NCBI GenBank assembly: GCA_041163945.1
Contig: JBEAQJ010000126.1
Span: 1-62,390, forward strand
DNA length: 62,390 nucleotides
Direction: 5' to 3'
Source: Roseicyclus sp041163945
GTDB taxonomy: Bacteria; Pseudomonadota; Alphaproteobacteria; Rhodobacterales; Rhodobacteraceae
The position numbers and the translations under genes are program-made. Under the pieces are notes generated by a model that was not told the DNA's origin, searched no databases, and saw only the letters and a program-made list of their open reading frames with translations. Positions 45,118 to 55,075 of the stretch are shown piece by piece; the first letter of the stretch is position 1, and the number at the start of each line of letters is the position of its first letter.

Positions 45118-45708
45118 ATGGAAAGACGATCGTTTCTCGTCGGTTCACTGGCATTGCTGACGGCCGGCTGCGGTGCGGGCACCAGCCGGCGCAGCGCACC
45201 GCGCAATCTGGACAGCGCCTGCGCGCTGGCCTCGGAACGGCCCCACTACTTGCGGGCCATGCGCCGTGCCGAACAGCGCTGGGGTGTACCGGTGCATGTA
45301 CAAATGGCCACGTTTCACCAGGAAAGCCGGTTCATCGGCAATGCCCGCCCGCCCCGGCGCTACGCGCTTGGCTTTATCCCCATGGGCCGCCCAAGTTCCG
45401 CCTATGGCTATGGCCAGGCGTTGGACGGCACCTGGGATGATTACCGCGCCGCAACCGGGAACCGGCGCGCGCGGCGCAACGATATCGAAGATGCCGCCGA
45501 TTTCATGGGCTGGTACATGGCCCGCACGCGCAGCCGCAACGGTGTGGCGCTCAGCGATGCGCGCAACCAGTATCTGGCCTATCACGAAGGCCACGCGGGC
45601 TTTGCCCGCGGCAGCCACAATTCCAAGGCATGGCTTTTGCGGGTGGCCGATGGGGTGGCGGCGCGGTCCGAGATGTATCGCCGTCAGCTCGAAAGCTGCC
45701 GCGGTTGA
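45118..45708 (+). CDS. Lytic transglycosylase SLT-domain lipoprotein
   Basis: A 196-residue lipoprotein (lipobox LLTAGC, Cys18) with an SLT-type domain. The catalytic Glu is E69 in FHQESRF, followed by AYGYGQALDGTWDDY and the later MGWYMARTR and AYHEGHAGFARGS, which fit the SLT fold. It would cleave murein glycan strands from the envelope. The gene is monocistronic; the convergent lolA ends six bases away. Confidence 0.88.
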   Translation: MERRSFLVGSLALLTAGCGAGTSRRSAPRNLDSACALASERPHYLRAMRRAEQRWGVPVHVQMATFHQESRFIGNARPPRRYALGFIPMGRPSSAYGYGQALDGTWDDYRAATGNRRARRNDIEDAADFMGWYMARTRSRNGVALSDARNQYLAYHEGHAGFARGSHNSKAWLLRVADGVAARSEMYRRQLESCRG

Positions 45709-45714
45709 CAGCCG

Positions 45715-46311
45715 TCAATTGCCGTTGCGGGTCTGGATCTCGGCGGTGATGTTGAACAGCTGCGACGACAGGCGCGCGCCATGCGTCAGATCGCCCAAGA
45801 CCACCGTGGTCTGCGCCCCGGTGGCATCGGTGATCACCCATTCGCGCAGGGCCACCGGATCGTCGGAAAACACCAGCTCGATGGTGCCGTTTTCAGGGCG
45901 TTCCGGGTCTTGGGCCAGAACCCGCGTGTTGGTGCCATCACTGCCGTGACCGATCACCATGCCCGACCCGGCCAGATCGACCCGGCGCGCAAGGATCAGG
46001 TTCAGCGGGGTTTTCGACAGCGGATATTGTTCGGGAAAGGCGTTCGATCGTCCGTCGAAAATCGCCACCTGCTGGCCGCCCGCGACAACCAGCAGATCAT
46101 CGCTGTCATATTCGAACCGCATCCGGCCGGGGCGATGGACATAGATATCCCCCATCGAGACCGACCCATCGGCATTGATCTGGGAAAAGCGCCCCTGCGC
46201 CGTTTCCAACCCGTTCAGGTAACGCGACAGATCGCCCAACGACACAAGATCGGCACGCGCGGGCACAGCCGCGGCAAGGCTTAGGGCAAGGATGAGACAA
46301 AGCCGTTTCAT
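45715..46311 (-). CDS. lolA: Outer-membrane lipoprotein carrier LolA-like
   Basis: A 198-residue periplasmic protein with a signal peptide (MKRLCLILALSLAAAVPARA). The mature protein has the LolA start DLSRYLNGLETAQGRFSQIN and RPGRMRFEYDSDDLLVVAGG. It shuttles lipoproteins from LolCDE to LolB, although LolB is commonly absent in this group. It lies 75 bases downstream of ftsK on the same strand, a common order. Confidence 0.9.
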   Translation of the reverse strand: MKRLCLILALSLAAAVPARADLVSLGDLSRYLNGLETAQGRFSQINADGSVSMGDIYVHRPGRMRFEYDSDDLLVVAGGQQVAIFDGRSNAFPEQYPLSKTPLNLILARRVDLAGSGMVIGHGSDGTNTRVLAQDPERPENGTIELVFSDDPVALREWVITDATGAQTTVVLGDLTHGARLSSQLFNITAEIQTRNGN

Positions 46312-46386
46312 ACGCCCAAGATAGGCCTTTTGCCCCCGCGATGAAGGGCTATCGGCGCCGCTCACGCAAGCGTCATGCAACGCCGT

Positions 46387-49242
46387 TCAATCCTGTTCCG
46401 GCACAAGGATTTCACGCTTGCCCACATGATTGGCCGTGCTGACCAGGCCCGCCTCTTCCATCTGTTCGACCAGGCGCGCCGCCTTGTTGTAGCCCACGCC
46501 GAGTTTGCGCTGGATATACGAGGTGGAACATTTCCGGTCCTTGATCACGATGGCGACAGCTTGATCGTAGAGCGCATCTTCACCATCGGTGTTGCCGCCG
46601 GTGTTCAGGCCCAACACCGCGTCGATATCGCTTTCGCGGTCCTCGTCGGGGCCATCCAGCACGCTGGAGGCATAGACCGGTGGGCCAAAGGATTTCAGAT
46701 GGCGCACGATTTCCTCGACCTCTTCGTCGCGCACGAAGGGGCCATGGATGCGGGTGATCTTGGCCCCACCCGCCATATAGAGCATGTCCCCCATGCCCAG
46801 AAGCTGCTCGGCGCCCTGTTCGCCCAAGATCGTGCGGCTGTCGATCTTGGAGGTGACATGGAACGAGATGCGCGTGGGAAAGTTGGCCTTGATCGTGCCG
46901 GTGATCACATCGACCGAGGGGCGCTGGGTCGCCATGATCAGGTGGATGCCGCTGGCCCGCGCCATCTGGGCCAGGCGCTGGATACAGGCTTCGATTTCCT
47001 TGCCCGCCACCATCATCAGATCGGCCATTTCATCGACGATCACGACGATGAAGGGCATCGGCACGGGCATGAATTCTTCGGTCTCGAACACGGGATCGCC
47101 GGTTTCGTCGTCAAAGCCCGTCTGGTAGGTGCGCTTGAACATTTCGCCCCGCGCCAGCGCGTCCTTCACGCGGCCATTGTAGCCCTCGATGTTGCGCACA
47201 CCCATCTTGGACATCTTGCGGTAGCGTTCTTCCATTTCGCCCACGACCCATTTCAGCGCCACCACCGCCTTTTTCGGGTCGGTCACCACCGGCGACAGCA
47301 GGTGCGGGATGCCGTCATACACCGACAGTTCCAGCATCTTGGGGTCGATCATGATCATCCGACATTCCTCGGGGCTGAGCTTGTACAAAAGGCTCAGGAT
47401 CATGGTGTTGATCGCCACGGATTTGCCCGACCCGGTGGTGCCCGCGATCAACAGGTGGGGCATCTTGGCCAGGTTGGCGATGATCGGATCACCACCGATG
47501 TCCTTGCCCAAGGCCAAGGGCAGGCGGTGGTTGCCATCGCCAAAGCTGCGATGGCTCAACAATTCCCGCAGCAAAACCTTTTCGCGGTGCTCATTGGGCA
47601 GCTCGATGCCGATCACCGACCGGCCAGGCACGGTGGATACCCGCGCCGACAGGGCTGACATGGATCGCGCAATATCATCGGCCAGGCCGATCACACGGCT
47701 GGCTTTCAGGCCCGGCGCCGGCTCAAGTTCGTACATGGTGACCACCGGGCCGGGTCGGACGCTGACGATTTCGCCCTTGACCCCGTAGTCATCCAGAACG
47801 CTTTCCAACATGCGCGCGTTTTCTTCCAACGCTTCATCGCTCAGGTGCGGGCGATGGATCGGAACGGTGTCAGGGTTTTCCAAAAGCGACAGCGATGGCG
47901 GTTCATAGCGTGCTTCGGCCTGGCCCTGAAGCGGCAGCAGGGGCTGGGCATCGGCCTGTGCCTGACGCGACGTGGCGGGTTTGCGCCCCACGTCGCGCTG
48001 CATCACGCGCCGCTGTGTCTCGGCCTGCGGCAAGACGGGGGCCGGGCCCCGTGCGACCCATTCGGGCTCGGGCATGGCGTCATCGAACACGTCATCTTCG
48101 GCGGCTTCGTCGGTGTCGACCAGATCCGGCATCGGATCATGCAGCGCCGGCATGGCCGAACGGGCGGTCAGCGGCGGGTCGACGCGCCGCGCGGCGGTCA
48201 ACGGGGGCTCGATCCGCTGGGCGGCTTGGGTCATGCCGGGGGCGGATGACGGCGCCGCGCTGGCCGCGGCGGCAGCTTCGGCCGACAGGACGGGACGCCG
48301 CACGCGGGATTGGATCACATCGCTGATCCGGGCGCGGATGCGGTCTTGATCAGCGGTGACCTGTTCATCGGAAACCGCCGCCGTCGCCGGCGCAGCGGCG
48401 GCCGCATCGCGGGCGCGCAGCACCGGCAAACGCCCCAGCAAGCCCCGAACCCCGGATCGTTGCTCAGGACCCATGGGCCCCGGCAAGTCGTGCAAGTCCG
48501 CATCGGCCGCGACGCCTTGCGACGGCGCCACGGCCATGTCGCGACCCGCGGCGCGCGCGCGCGCCATGCCGGACGCGGCGCGGCCAGCCCCGGCACCTGC
48601 GCGCCCCAGCGCCCCGAACAGGACGGCCAGGGCCAGAACCAGCCCCCGCAGCGCACCCCGCAGGGCTTGGCGGAATTCTTCCCGATCCACGCCCGCCACG
48701 AACAAGACCATGCCGGCGCACAAGACCAGCGCCAGCACCGCCAGAAGCTTCAGACCGATCTGCGCCGGAATCGGCAGGGCGTTCAGAACAGCGCCCAGAA
48801 CCGTGTCGCCGAACAAACCGCCCAGACCAAAGCTGTGCGCCCATGTCTGCGGCGGTGCGATGCTGGCGGCATAGATCGACGCCAAGGCGACGGCGATCGG
48901 CAGAAAGGCGACCCGGCCCAAGCCGCGGTTCGGGCGGATGCCGCGCAGAAACCGCCACCCCCATGCCCAGGCGGCCAGCGGCAGAACAACCGCGCCATAT
49001 CCGGTGATCAAGATCAGGATGGCCGCGACAGAGGCGCCAAAATGGCCCAACAGATTTTGCGGCACGGCATCGGTCGCAGCCATGAAATTCGGATCATCCG
49101 GCGCATAGGACCAGAGCAGCGCGGCCAACGCGGCGCCCAGCGCAAACAGCGCAACACCGATCGCCTGCTGGCCAAAGCGCAGCAGCATGTCATGCATGCG
49201 GTCATCGAGAAGGGGGTCACGCTGTCTGGTCTGATAGGCCAT
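46387..49242 (-). CDS. ftsK: DNA translocase FtsK
   Basis: A 951-residue division-linked DNA pump. The N-terminal part (about 25-205) has four or five TM segments, then a long Ala/Pro-rich linker (about 210-460), the motor with Walker A GTTGSGKSVAIN (about 598) and Walker B VVIVDEMADLMM (about 734), and a C-terminal winged-helix gamma domain (about 885-950, KCSTSYIQRKLGVGYNKAARL) that reads KOPS-like sites. It follows an aminotransferase gene with 12 bases between. Confidence 0.97.
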   Translation of the reverse strand: MAYQTRQRDPLLDDRMHDMLLRFGQQAIGVALFALGAALAALLWSYAPDDPNFMAATDAVPQNLLGHFGASVAAILILITGYGAVVLPLAAWAWGWRFLRGIRPNRGLGRVAFLPIAVALASIYAASIAPPQTWAHSFGLGGLFGDTVLGAVLNALPIPAQIGLKLLAVLALVLCAGMVLFVAGVDREEFRQALRGALRGLVLALAVLFGALGRAGAGAGRAASGMARARAAGRDMAVAPSQGVAADADLHDLPGPMGPEQRSGVRGLLGRLPVLRARDAAAAAPATAAVSDEQVTADQDRIRARISDVIQSRVRRPVLSAEAAAAASAAPSSAPGMTQAAQRIEPPLTAARRVDPPLTARSAMPALHDPMPDLVDTDEAAEDDVFDDAMPEPEWVARGPAPVLPQAETQRRVMQRDVGRKPATSRQAQADAQPLLPLQGQAEARYEPPSLSLLENPDTVPIHRPHLSDEALEENARMLESVLDDYGVKGEIVSVRPGPVVTMYELEPAPGLKASRVIGLADDIARSMSALSARVSTVPGRSVIGIELPNEHREKVLLRELLSHRSFGDGNHRLPLALGKDIGGDPIIANLAKMPHLLIAGTTGSGKSVAINTMILSLLYKLSPEECRMIMIDPKMLELSVYDGIPHLLSPVVTDPKKAVVALKWVVGEMEERYRKMSKMGVRNIEGYNGRVKDALARGEMFKRTYQTGFDDETGDPVFETEEFMPVPMPFIVVIVDEMADLMMVAGKEIEACIQRLAQMARASGIHLIMATQRPSVDVITGTIKANFPTRISFHVTSKIDSRTILGEQGAEQLLGMGDMLYMAGGAKITRIHGPFVRDEEVEEIVRHLKSFGPPVYASSVLDGPDEDRESDIDAVLGLNTGGNTDGEDALYDQAVAIVIKDRKCSTSYIQRKLGVGYNKAARLVEQMEEAGLVSTANHVGKREILVPEQD

Positions 49243-49254
49243 CGCTGTTCATCC

Positions 49255-50439
49255 TCATTCGCTGTACAGGCAGGCGCGCAGCCGCGTCAGCCCGTCGCGC
49301 ATTTCATCCTCGGGTGCGACCATGGCCACGCGGATCCGGTCCGCGCCGGGGGTCACACCATCGACCGTGCGGGCAAGATAGGCGCCGGGCAGCACGCGCA
49401 CGCCGGTTTCACGCCACAGTTTCACCGCCGCCGCTTCCCCGTCGCGAACCGGCAGCCACAGGAAAAACCCCGCCTGCGGGGGGCGATAACCGGGTACATC
49501 GCCCAGGATTTCGTCGGCGATGGCATATTTCACGCGGTAAAGCGCACGATTGGCTTCGACGTGATCCTCATCGCTCCAGGCGCGGGTCGCCACCGCCTGC
49601 AGCGGCAGGGCCAAGGGCGCACCGGCATAGTTGCGCAGCTGTTTCATGCGCGCGATGCTTGCCGCCCCACCAGCGGCAAAGCCCGATCGCAAGCCCGGCA
49701 TGTTGGACCGCTTGGACAGGGAATGGAAAATCACCACCCGATCAGGATCGGCCCCCATCTGGGCGGCGATTTCCAACGCACCGGGCGGCGGCACGTCGCG
49801 ATAGAGCTCGGAATAACATTCATCGGCGAAAATCTGGAAATCATGACGCTCGGCCAAGGCGATCAGATCGCGCCACCACGCCGCATCGGCCACGGCGCCC
49901 TGGGGATTGGCCGGTGAACACAAGTAAGCCACCGCGACACGATCCAGAACATCGGGCGGCAGCGCGGCATAATCGGGCAAGTCGCCGGTCGCCGCCGTGG
50001 CGGGCACGTAAACCGGTTCGGCCCCCACCGCCAGCGCGGCGACGGCATAGACCTGATAGAACGGGTTCGGCATCAAGACGACGGGCTTTTGCCCGCGTTT
50101 GGTTTCAGGGCAAAGCGCCAGACAGGCGTTGAACAGACCTTCGCGGGTGCCGTTCAACGGCAGCACCTGCGCATCGGCCCGCAAATTCACACCGTAGCGC
50201 CGCGCGATCCAGGCCGCGATCGCCGTCTGCAATTCGGGCGTTCCATCATTGGCGGGGTAGCGCCCGATCCCTTCCAGACTGTCGGCGATCACATCACCGA
50301 CCCAGGCCGGAAAGGGGTGGCGCGGTTCACCGATGGTCATGTGCACAACCGGGCCGCCCGGCGCATGCACGTCGAGAAGCTTCCGCAAACGCGGAAACGC
50401 ATAGTCGGGCAGGTTCGAAAACCGCTCGGGGAACACCAT
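49255..50439 (-). CDS. Class I/II aminotransferase
   Basis: A 394-residue fold-type I PLP enzyme with the Lys of FHSLSKRSNMPGLRSGF, the PLP contacts DECYSELYRD and YLCSPANPQGA, and C-terminal RIRVAMV. It resembles succinyldiaminopimelate transaminase (DapC) of this class, but aspartate or other substrates cannot be ruled out. It shares the minus strand with ftsK. A lysine-pathway role would fit dapB in the window, though that gene is far away. Confidence 0.85.
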   Translation of the reverse strand: MVFPERFSNLPDYAFPRLRKLLDVHAPGGPVVHMTIGEPRHPFPAWVGDVIADSLEGIGRYPANDGTPELQTAIAAWIARRYGVNLRADAQVLPLNGTREGLFNACLALCPETKRGQKPVVLMPNPFYQVYAVAALAVGAEPVYVPATAATGDLPDYAALPPDVLDRVAVAYLCSPANPQGAVADAAWWRDLIALAERHDFQIFADECYSELYRDVPPPGALEIAAQMGADPDRVVIFHSLSKRSNMPGLRSGFAAGGAASIARMKQLRNYAGAPLALPLQAVATRAWSDEDHVEANRALYRVKYAIADEILGDVPGYRPPQAGFFLWLPVRDGEAAAVKLWRETGVRVLPGAYLARTVDGVTPGADRIRVAMVAPEDEMRDGLTRLRACLYSE

Positions 50440-50545
50440 AGGACTGCCTCAATATCGGGGTCATGTCGCCCCGTTTGATCGCAGGCTACAGTGTCCCGGC
50501 GCGGCGGTCCAGAAAAAGCGTTGCGGTTTCAGCCAGCTGTGGCCT

Positions 50546-51898
50546 TCAGGTCAACACGGCCTCGGCCGCCGCACCAAGGCGCAACAGCCGATCTTCCGCC
50601 ATCGGGGGGGCCAGCATCATCAAGCCGCACGCGGCCACACCCGTCGGCAGGGTCAGCCCGCTCAATCCCATCAGGTTTCCCACCCGCGTGTTGCGCAACG
50701 TGATCAGGTTCTCGGTCACGTAATACTCGGGGTCGGTCATCAAACGCTGAACATCGGGGGGCAGGTTGGCAACCGTGGGCAACAGCACGGCATCATAGCG
50801 CGCCGTTTCGTCGGCCCAGACCGCGCGCAATTCGCGCAGCCGCCGCCACGCCGCCACGAAATCGGGCGCGCTGAAATCGCGCCCACCGCGGAACCGTTCG
50901 AGAATGCGGGAATACATCTTGTCCGGCGCGGCCTCGATCACATCGCGCCATGTGCCATAGCCTTCGGTCGCAAACAGCGCCGGCGATAGGCCCATGGCCT
51001 CTTCGATGCCGGCGACGCGACCGGTGTCGATCTGGGCGCCCGCCTTGGACAAACGGGCCAGCGCATCCGCAAAGGCCGCGCCGGGCCCGTCGCGCACATC
51101 GCTGGCATAGGGTTCCAGCACCAGAAACCGTACCCCTGACAGGCGGGCCCCACGCAAATCCGTGGCCACGCCCCCTTCCATCGCCGCCAGCAATTCCGCG
51201 CAGTCTTCGACCGTGCGGCACAGCGGCCCGACCGTGTCGAAGCTTTCGGCCAAAGGCACCACCCCCTTCAGGCTGAGCCGCCCATGGGTGGTTTTCAGCC
51301 CCACCAGATCGTTCCAGGCCGCCGGCACGCGCACCGATCCGCCCGTGTCCGAACCAATGCCTGCGGCGGCCAGGCCAAAGGCAACCGATGCCGCAGCCCC
51401 CGAGGATGATCCGCCCGGTGCCAGGGCCGGATCGTGCACATTGGGCGGCGTGCCGGGGCGCGGATCGGTGTTGCCCCCATAGGCGGGGTTCAGACCCAGG
51501 CCGGAAAAAGCCAGTTCCGACATATGCGTTTTGCCCAGGCAGACCAAACCGGCCCGCGTGGCCTGCTGCAAGACCAGGGCGTCGGCCGTGGGTGTGCGGC
51601 CCTCCAGCAACAAAGAACCCGCTTCGGTCACGATTCCGGCGGTGTCGAACAGGTCTTTCCAACTGATGGGCACCCCGTCGAGCAGACCGTGGCGTGCCCC
51701 GTCCTTGGCGCGGGCGCGCGCCGCCTGCGCTTCGGCCAAGGCCCGTTCCGGGGTCAGGCGCACGTAGATGCGCGATCCATGGCCATGGGCACGGGCGGCA
51801 GCCAGATAGGTTTCGGTCAAGGCCACGGGGTCAATCTGGCCCGCGCCGATCCCGCGCCCCAAGGCACTTGCGCTCATCCACAGCCAATCATCGGACAT
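50546..51898 (-). CDS. Amidase signature family protein
   Basis: A 450-residue amidase with the Ser-cisSer-Lys triad: K81 in ISWKDLFD, the serine block GGSSSGAAAS (164-166) and the nucleophile S188 in GSDTGGSVRV. Family members cleave amides, or serve in GatA, but no gatB/gatC is near and the length fits a standalone amidase. The start is the ATG at 51898. A gap of 106 bases precedes the aminotransferase. Confidence 0.9.
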   Translation of the reverse strand: MSDDWLWMSASALGRGIGAGQIDPVALTETYLAAARAHGHGSRIYVRLTPERALAEAQAARARAKDGARHGLLDGVPISWKDLFDTAGIVTEAGSLLLEGRTPTADALVLQQATRAGLVCLGKTHMSELAFSGLGLNPAYGGNTDPRPGTPPNVHDPALAPGGSSSGAAASVAFGLAAAGIGSDTGGSVRVPAAWNDLVGLKTTHGRLSLKGVVPLAESFDTVGPLCRTVEDCAELLAAMEGGVATDLRGARLSGVRFLVLEPYASDVRDGPGAAFADALARLSKAGAQIDTGRVAGIEEAMGLSPALFATEGYGTWRDVIEAAPDKMYSRILERFRGGRDFSAPDFVAAWRRLRELRAVWADETARYDAVLLPTVANLPPDVQRLMTDPEYYVTENLITLRNTRVGNLMGLSGLTLPTGVAACGLMMLAPPMAEDRLLRLGAAAEAVLT

Positions 51899-51988
51899 GC
51901 CGTTGCTCCCCAGCCCATGTTGTCGCGGGGGACGCTACAACTGGTCTGGCCCATGGACAATCCCACCCAGCGACCCATAGTCCAAGAC

Positions 51989-53212
51989 ATGAGCAATGAC
52001 GCCGATATCTTGATCGTGGGCGGCGGGCTGAACGGGCCCTGTCTGGCCATCGCCTGCGCACAGGCCGGGCTAAGCAGCATCGTGATCGATGCCTTGCCCG
52101 AACCCACCCGACGCCAAGACGGCTTTGACGGCCGATCCTATGCGCTGGCGCATGCCTCGGTGCGGATGCTGCAGGCGCTGGGCCTTTGGGATGATCTGGC
52201 CCCACACGCCCAGCCGATCCTGCAGATCAAGGCATCCGATGGGCGTGCCGGCGAAGGCGCGGCGCCGTTCTTTCTGCATTTCGACAGCGCCGAGCTGGAA
52301 GAAGGGCCGATGGGCCACATGATCGAAGACCGCCATCTGCGGCGGACGCTTCTGGCGGCGATGGCCGCACAGGACGCGATCACCCACCGATCGGGCCGAA
52401 CGGTGATCGACCAGCAGACCGATCCCACCGCGCGCGTCACGCTCAGCGATGGGGGGGTGCTGACGGGCCGCGTTCTGGTTGGGGCCGATGGGCGGCGTTC
52501 GGGCACCGCGGCGCGGGCCGGCATCAAGCGCACCGGTTGGGATTACGGGCAGACCGCGCTGGTGGCGGCCATCGCGCATGAACGCCCCCACCACGGCATC
52601 GCCCACCAGTTCTTCATGCCGCCGGGGCCCTTGGCGATCTTGCCGCTGACGGGCCAGCGATCGTCAATCGTCTGGTCGGAACGCCATGCCGATGCGGCGC
52701 GACTGATGGCTGCGGACGACGCCAGCTTTCTGGCGCATCTGCGCCCGCGCTTCGGCGATTTTCTGGGTGAGATCGCCCTGGCCGGCCAGCGGCACAGCTA
52801 TACCTTGGGCCTGAGCATCGCCAATGCCTTTGTGGCGCGGCGACTGGCGCTTGTGGGGGATGCGGCGCATGGGGTGCATCCGATCGCAGGTCAGGGGTTG
52901 AACCTTGGGCTGCGCGACGTGGCCGCCTTGGCCGAGGTCTTGGCCGACGCGGTGCGGCGCGGCGAAGATATCGCGGGTTCGGATGTTCTGGCGCGCTACC
53001 AATCTTGGCGCCGCTTTGACACCGCCGCGCTGGCCGTCGTGACAGATGGGGTGAACCGGCTGTTTTCCAATGACAACCCGGCCTTGCGGGCAATCCGCGA
53101 CATCGGCATGGGGGTGGTCAGCGCCGTCCCGGCGCTGCGGCGCGGGGCCATGCGGCAGGCCGCGGGCTTGACCGGCGATCTGCCGCGCCTGCTGCAGGGG
53201 CGCGGGCTTTGA
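51989..53212 (+). CDS. UbiH/UbiF-type FAD monooxygenase
   Basis: A 407-residue FAD-dependent monooxygenase of the Ubi/Coq6 group that hydroxylates ubiquinone precursors. The FAD motifs are DILIVGGGLNGPCLA, VGADGRRSGTAA and the C-terminal GDAAHGVHPIAGQGLNLGLRD. The frame continues upstream to an ATG at 51953, but 51989 gives the usual start. It faces the Trm112-like gene at its 3' end. Which ring position it hydroxylates is not predictable here. Confidence 0.92.
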   Translation: MSNDADILIVGGGLNGPCLAIACAQAGLSSIVIDALPEPTRRQDGFDGRSYALAHASVRMLQALGLWDDLAPHAQPILQIKASDGRAGEGAAPFFLHFDSAELEEGPMGHMIEDRHLRRTLLAAMAAQDAITHRSGRTVIDQQTDPTARVTLSDGGVLTGRVLVGADGRRSGTAARAGIKRTGWDYGQTALVAAIAHERPHHGIAHQFFMPPGPLAILPLTGQRSSIVWSERHADAARLMAADDASFLAHLRPRFGDFLGEIALAGQRHSYTLGLSIANAFVARRLALVGDAAHGVHPIAGQGLNLGLRDVAALAEVLADAVRRGEDIAGSDVLARYQSWRRFDTAALAVVTDGVNRLFSNDNPALRAIRDIGMGVVSAVPALRRGAMRQAAGLTGDLPRLLQGRGL

Positions 53213-53230
53213 GCCTTCGGGCCATGGGCC

Positions 53231-53416
53231 CTACTCGATCTTGCGCGCCTCGCTGTCGAGCATGATCGGAATGCCGCCGCGGATGGGATAGGCCAGCGCG
53301 GCGGCCTGCGACACCAGTTCCTGTCGCTCGGCGTCATAGGTCAACGGCGCATGGGTGATGGGACAAACCAACGCCTCAAGCATGCGGCGATCGATCAGAA
53401 CATCACTGTCGCTCAT
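53231..53416 (-). CDS. Trm112 family protein
   Basis: A 61-residue protein of the Trm112/UPF0434 type with LEALVCPITHAPLTYD, and YPIRGGIPIML in the C-terminal half. Only one Cys is in the metal-binding area, so zinc is doubtful. In bacteria the function is unclear. Its ATG overlaps the LON-domain gene's stop by ATGA. Confidence 0.9.
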   Translation of the reverse strand: MSDSDVLIDRRMLEALVCPITHAPLTYDAERQELVSQAAALAYPIRGGIPIMLDSEARKIE

Positions 53417-54063
53417 TGCATCATCTCTTCGGCCGCACCGCCACGCAGCGCGAATTCGATCAAGGTCACCAGGGTTTCGCGCCGCGTGGCCAAGGACGGG
53501 GCTTCCAAAAGGGCCTGCTTTTCCTCGGGGTCGAAGGGGCACAGCATCGAAAGCGAATTGATCAGCAATTCATCTTCGGCTTCCTTGAGGCTGCCCCAGT
53601 CGGTCGAAAGCGACATTGCTTCGAAATACCGGCCCAAAAGGTCCAGAAACCGCGGCCGGTCAAAGCCGCGATCCTCTTCGGTGGGGCCCAGATCGGCGGC
53701 AAAGCCATCCCACGACACATCGCAGCGACGATAGGGCGAAAACCCCGTCACTTCCTCGCGGATGCGAAAACGCGACACGCCCGACAAGGTGATCAGGTAG
53801 CGCCCATCTTCGGTTTCGGAAAATTGCGTCACGCGGCCCGCGCAGCCGATGGCGTGCAGCCGCTTTTCATCGGAGCCCGGCACATCGCGCGGTTGCACCA
53901 TGCCGATCAGCCGATGCGGCGTTTTCAACGCATCATCCAGCATCGCCAGATAGCGCGGCTCGAAAATATGCAACGGCAAGCGGGCACGCGGCAGCAACAG
54001 GGCGCCGGGCAGCGGAAAGACCGCGATCGTGTCGGGCAGGTTGGCGGACCGTATCATGGACAT
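53413..54063 (-). CDS. LON peptidase substrate-binding domain protein
   Basis: A 216-residue protein with the N-terminal LON domain (AVFPLPGALLLPRARLPLHIFEPRYLAML) but without the ATPase or protease parts. Standalone versions are common in this group; the function is unclear. Starts at 54063 or 54057. It is 21 bases after the thioredoxin-TPR gene and overlaps the Trm112 gene. Confidence 0.92.
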   Translation of the reverse strand: MSMIRSANLPDTIAVFPLPGALLLPRARLPLHIFEPRYLAMLDDALKTPHRLIGMVQPRDVPGSDEKRLHAIGCAGRVTQFSETEDGRYLITLSGVSRFRIREEVTGFSPYRRCDVSWDGFAADLGPTEEDRGFDRPRFLDLLGRYFEAMSLSTDWGSLKEAEDELLINSLSMLCPFDPEEKQALLEAPSLATRRETLVTLIEFALRGGAAEEMMQ

Positions 54064-54084
54064 GGACCTAGCCCCCCAACACGA

Positions 54085-55008
54085 TCAGGCAAAGATCAGT
54101 GACGACAATCTGCGCCGCCCGGTCAACGCGATGGGGTCTTGCGGCTTGAGCGCGTCAAAAATGGTGAACAGCTGCGCCTTGGCCGCCCCGTCGTTCCAGT
54201 CGCGGTCGCGGCGGAACAGTTCCAGCAGTTCATCCACCGCTTCTTGCACCTGACCGGCGGCATGCAGCGCCAGCGCGTGGTCGAAACGCGCCTGATGATC
54301 GCCCGGGTTTGCGGCCACGGCCGCCTGCAGATCGGCAAGCGGGCCGGCCTTGGCCGCTTGCCGGGCCAGGGCAATCTGGGCGCGCACCGCTTCGATCGCC
54401 GGGGCATTGGCGATGGCCGGGGCGGCGGCGTTCAACAGCGCCTCGGCCTGATCCAGATCACCGATGGCGATATGGGCACGCGCCAGCCCGGCCAAGGCGG
54501 TGGCGTTTTCGGGTTCTTCCTCAAGAATGGCGGCAAAGGTCTGGGCCGCGTCCAGAGCCGCGCCTTCGGCCAGCATCTGCTCGGCGGCTTCAAGCGCTTC
54601 GGCCAGCCCCCCGTCATCGCCCAAGGCCGTCAGCCGCGCAATGAAATCGCGGATCTGGCCTTGCGGCACGGCACCTTGGAACATGTCGACCGGGCGGCCC
54701 TGGAAAAACGCCACGACCGTCGGGATGGACTGCAGGGGCAAGCCTTGCTGGGCCAGCGCTGCGGCCAGACGCTGTTCGCGATCGACATCGATCTTGACCA
54801 TCCGCACCTTGCCGCGGGCGGCGGTCACGGCGGCCTCCAGCATCGGGCCCAGCGTCTTGCACGGGCCGCACCAAGTGGCCCAGAAATCGACGATGACCGG
54901 CACATCCTTGCTGCCATCGATCACGTCGGCCATGAACGTCGCCTCGGTGCCGTCCTTGATCAGATCGGCTGCGGCTGGGGTGGCTTGGGTCTGTCCGAGC
55001 TCAAGCAT
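54085..55008 (-). CDS. Thioredoxin-TPR fusion (CnoX/YbbN type)
   Basis: A 307-residue protein with an N-terminal thioredoxin domain with an active CxxC (FWATWCGPCK, C47/C50) and a C-terminal TPR-like helical part (about 130-300, with ALAGLARAHIAIGDLDQAEALL). CnoX proteins are redox chaperones that hand clients to GroEL. Here the CxxC is WCGPC as in true thioredoxins. Next genes are LON and Trm112 in the same direction. Confidence 0.93.
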   Translation of the reverse strand: MLELGQTQATPAAADLIKDGTEATFMADVIDGSKDVPVIVDFWATWCGPCKTLGPMLEAAVTAARGKVRMVKIDVDREQRLAAALAQQGLPLQSIPTVVAFFQGRPVDMFQGAVPQGQIRDFIARLTALGDDGGLAEALEAAEQMLAEGAALDAAQTFAAILEEEPENATALAGLARAHIAIGDLDQAEALLNAAAPAIANAPAIEAVRAQIALARQAAKAGPLADLQAAVAANPGDHQARFDHALALHAAGQVQEAVDELLELFRRDRDWNDGAAKAQLFTIFDALKPQDPIALTGRRRLSSLIFA

Positions 55009-55075
55009 CGGGGTCTCCGTTCCAGTGTGCGTGTTCGTGCCTTATATGCGTGCGCAAAGCCCGCGCGCCAAGGTC

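Noticed and set aside
51434..51988. An upstream extension of the UbiH-type monooxygenase
   Set aside because: It is antisense to the amidase gene and lies before the FAD-binding start; no homologous residues.
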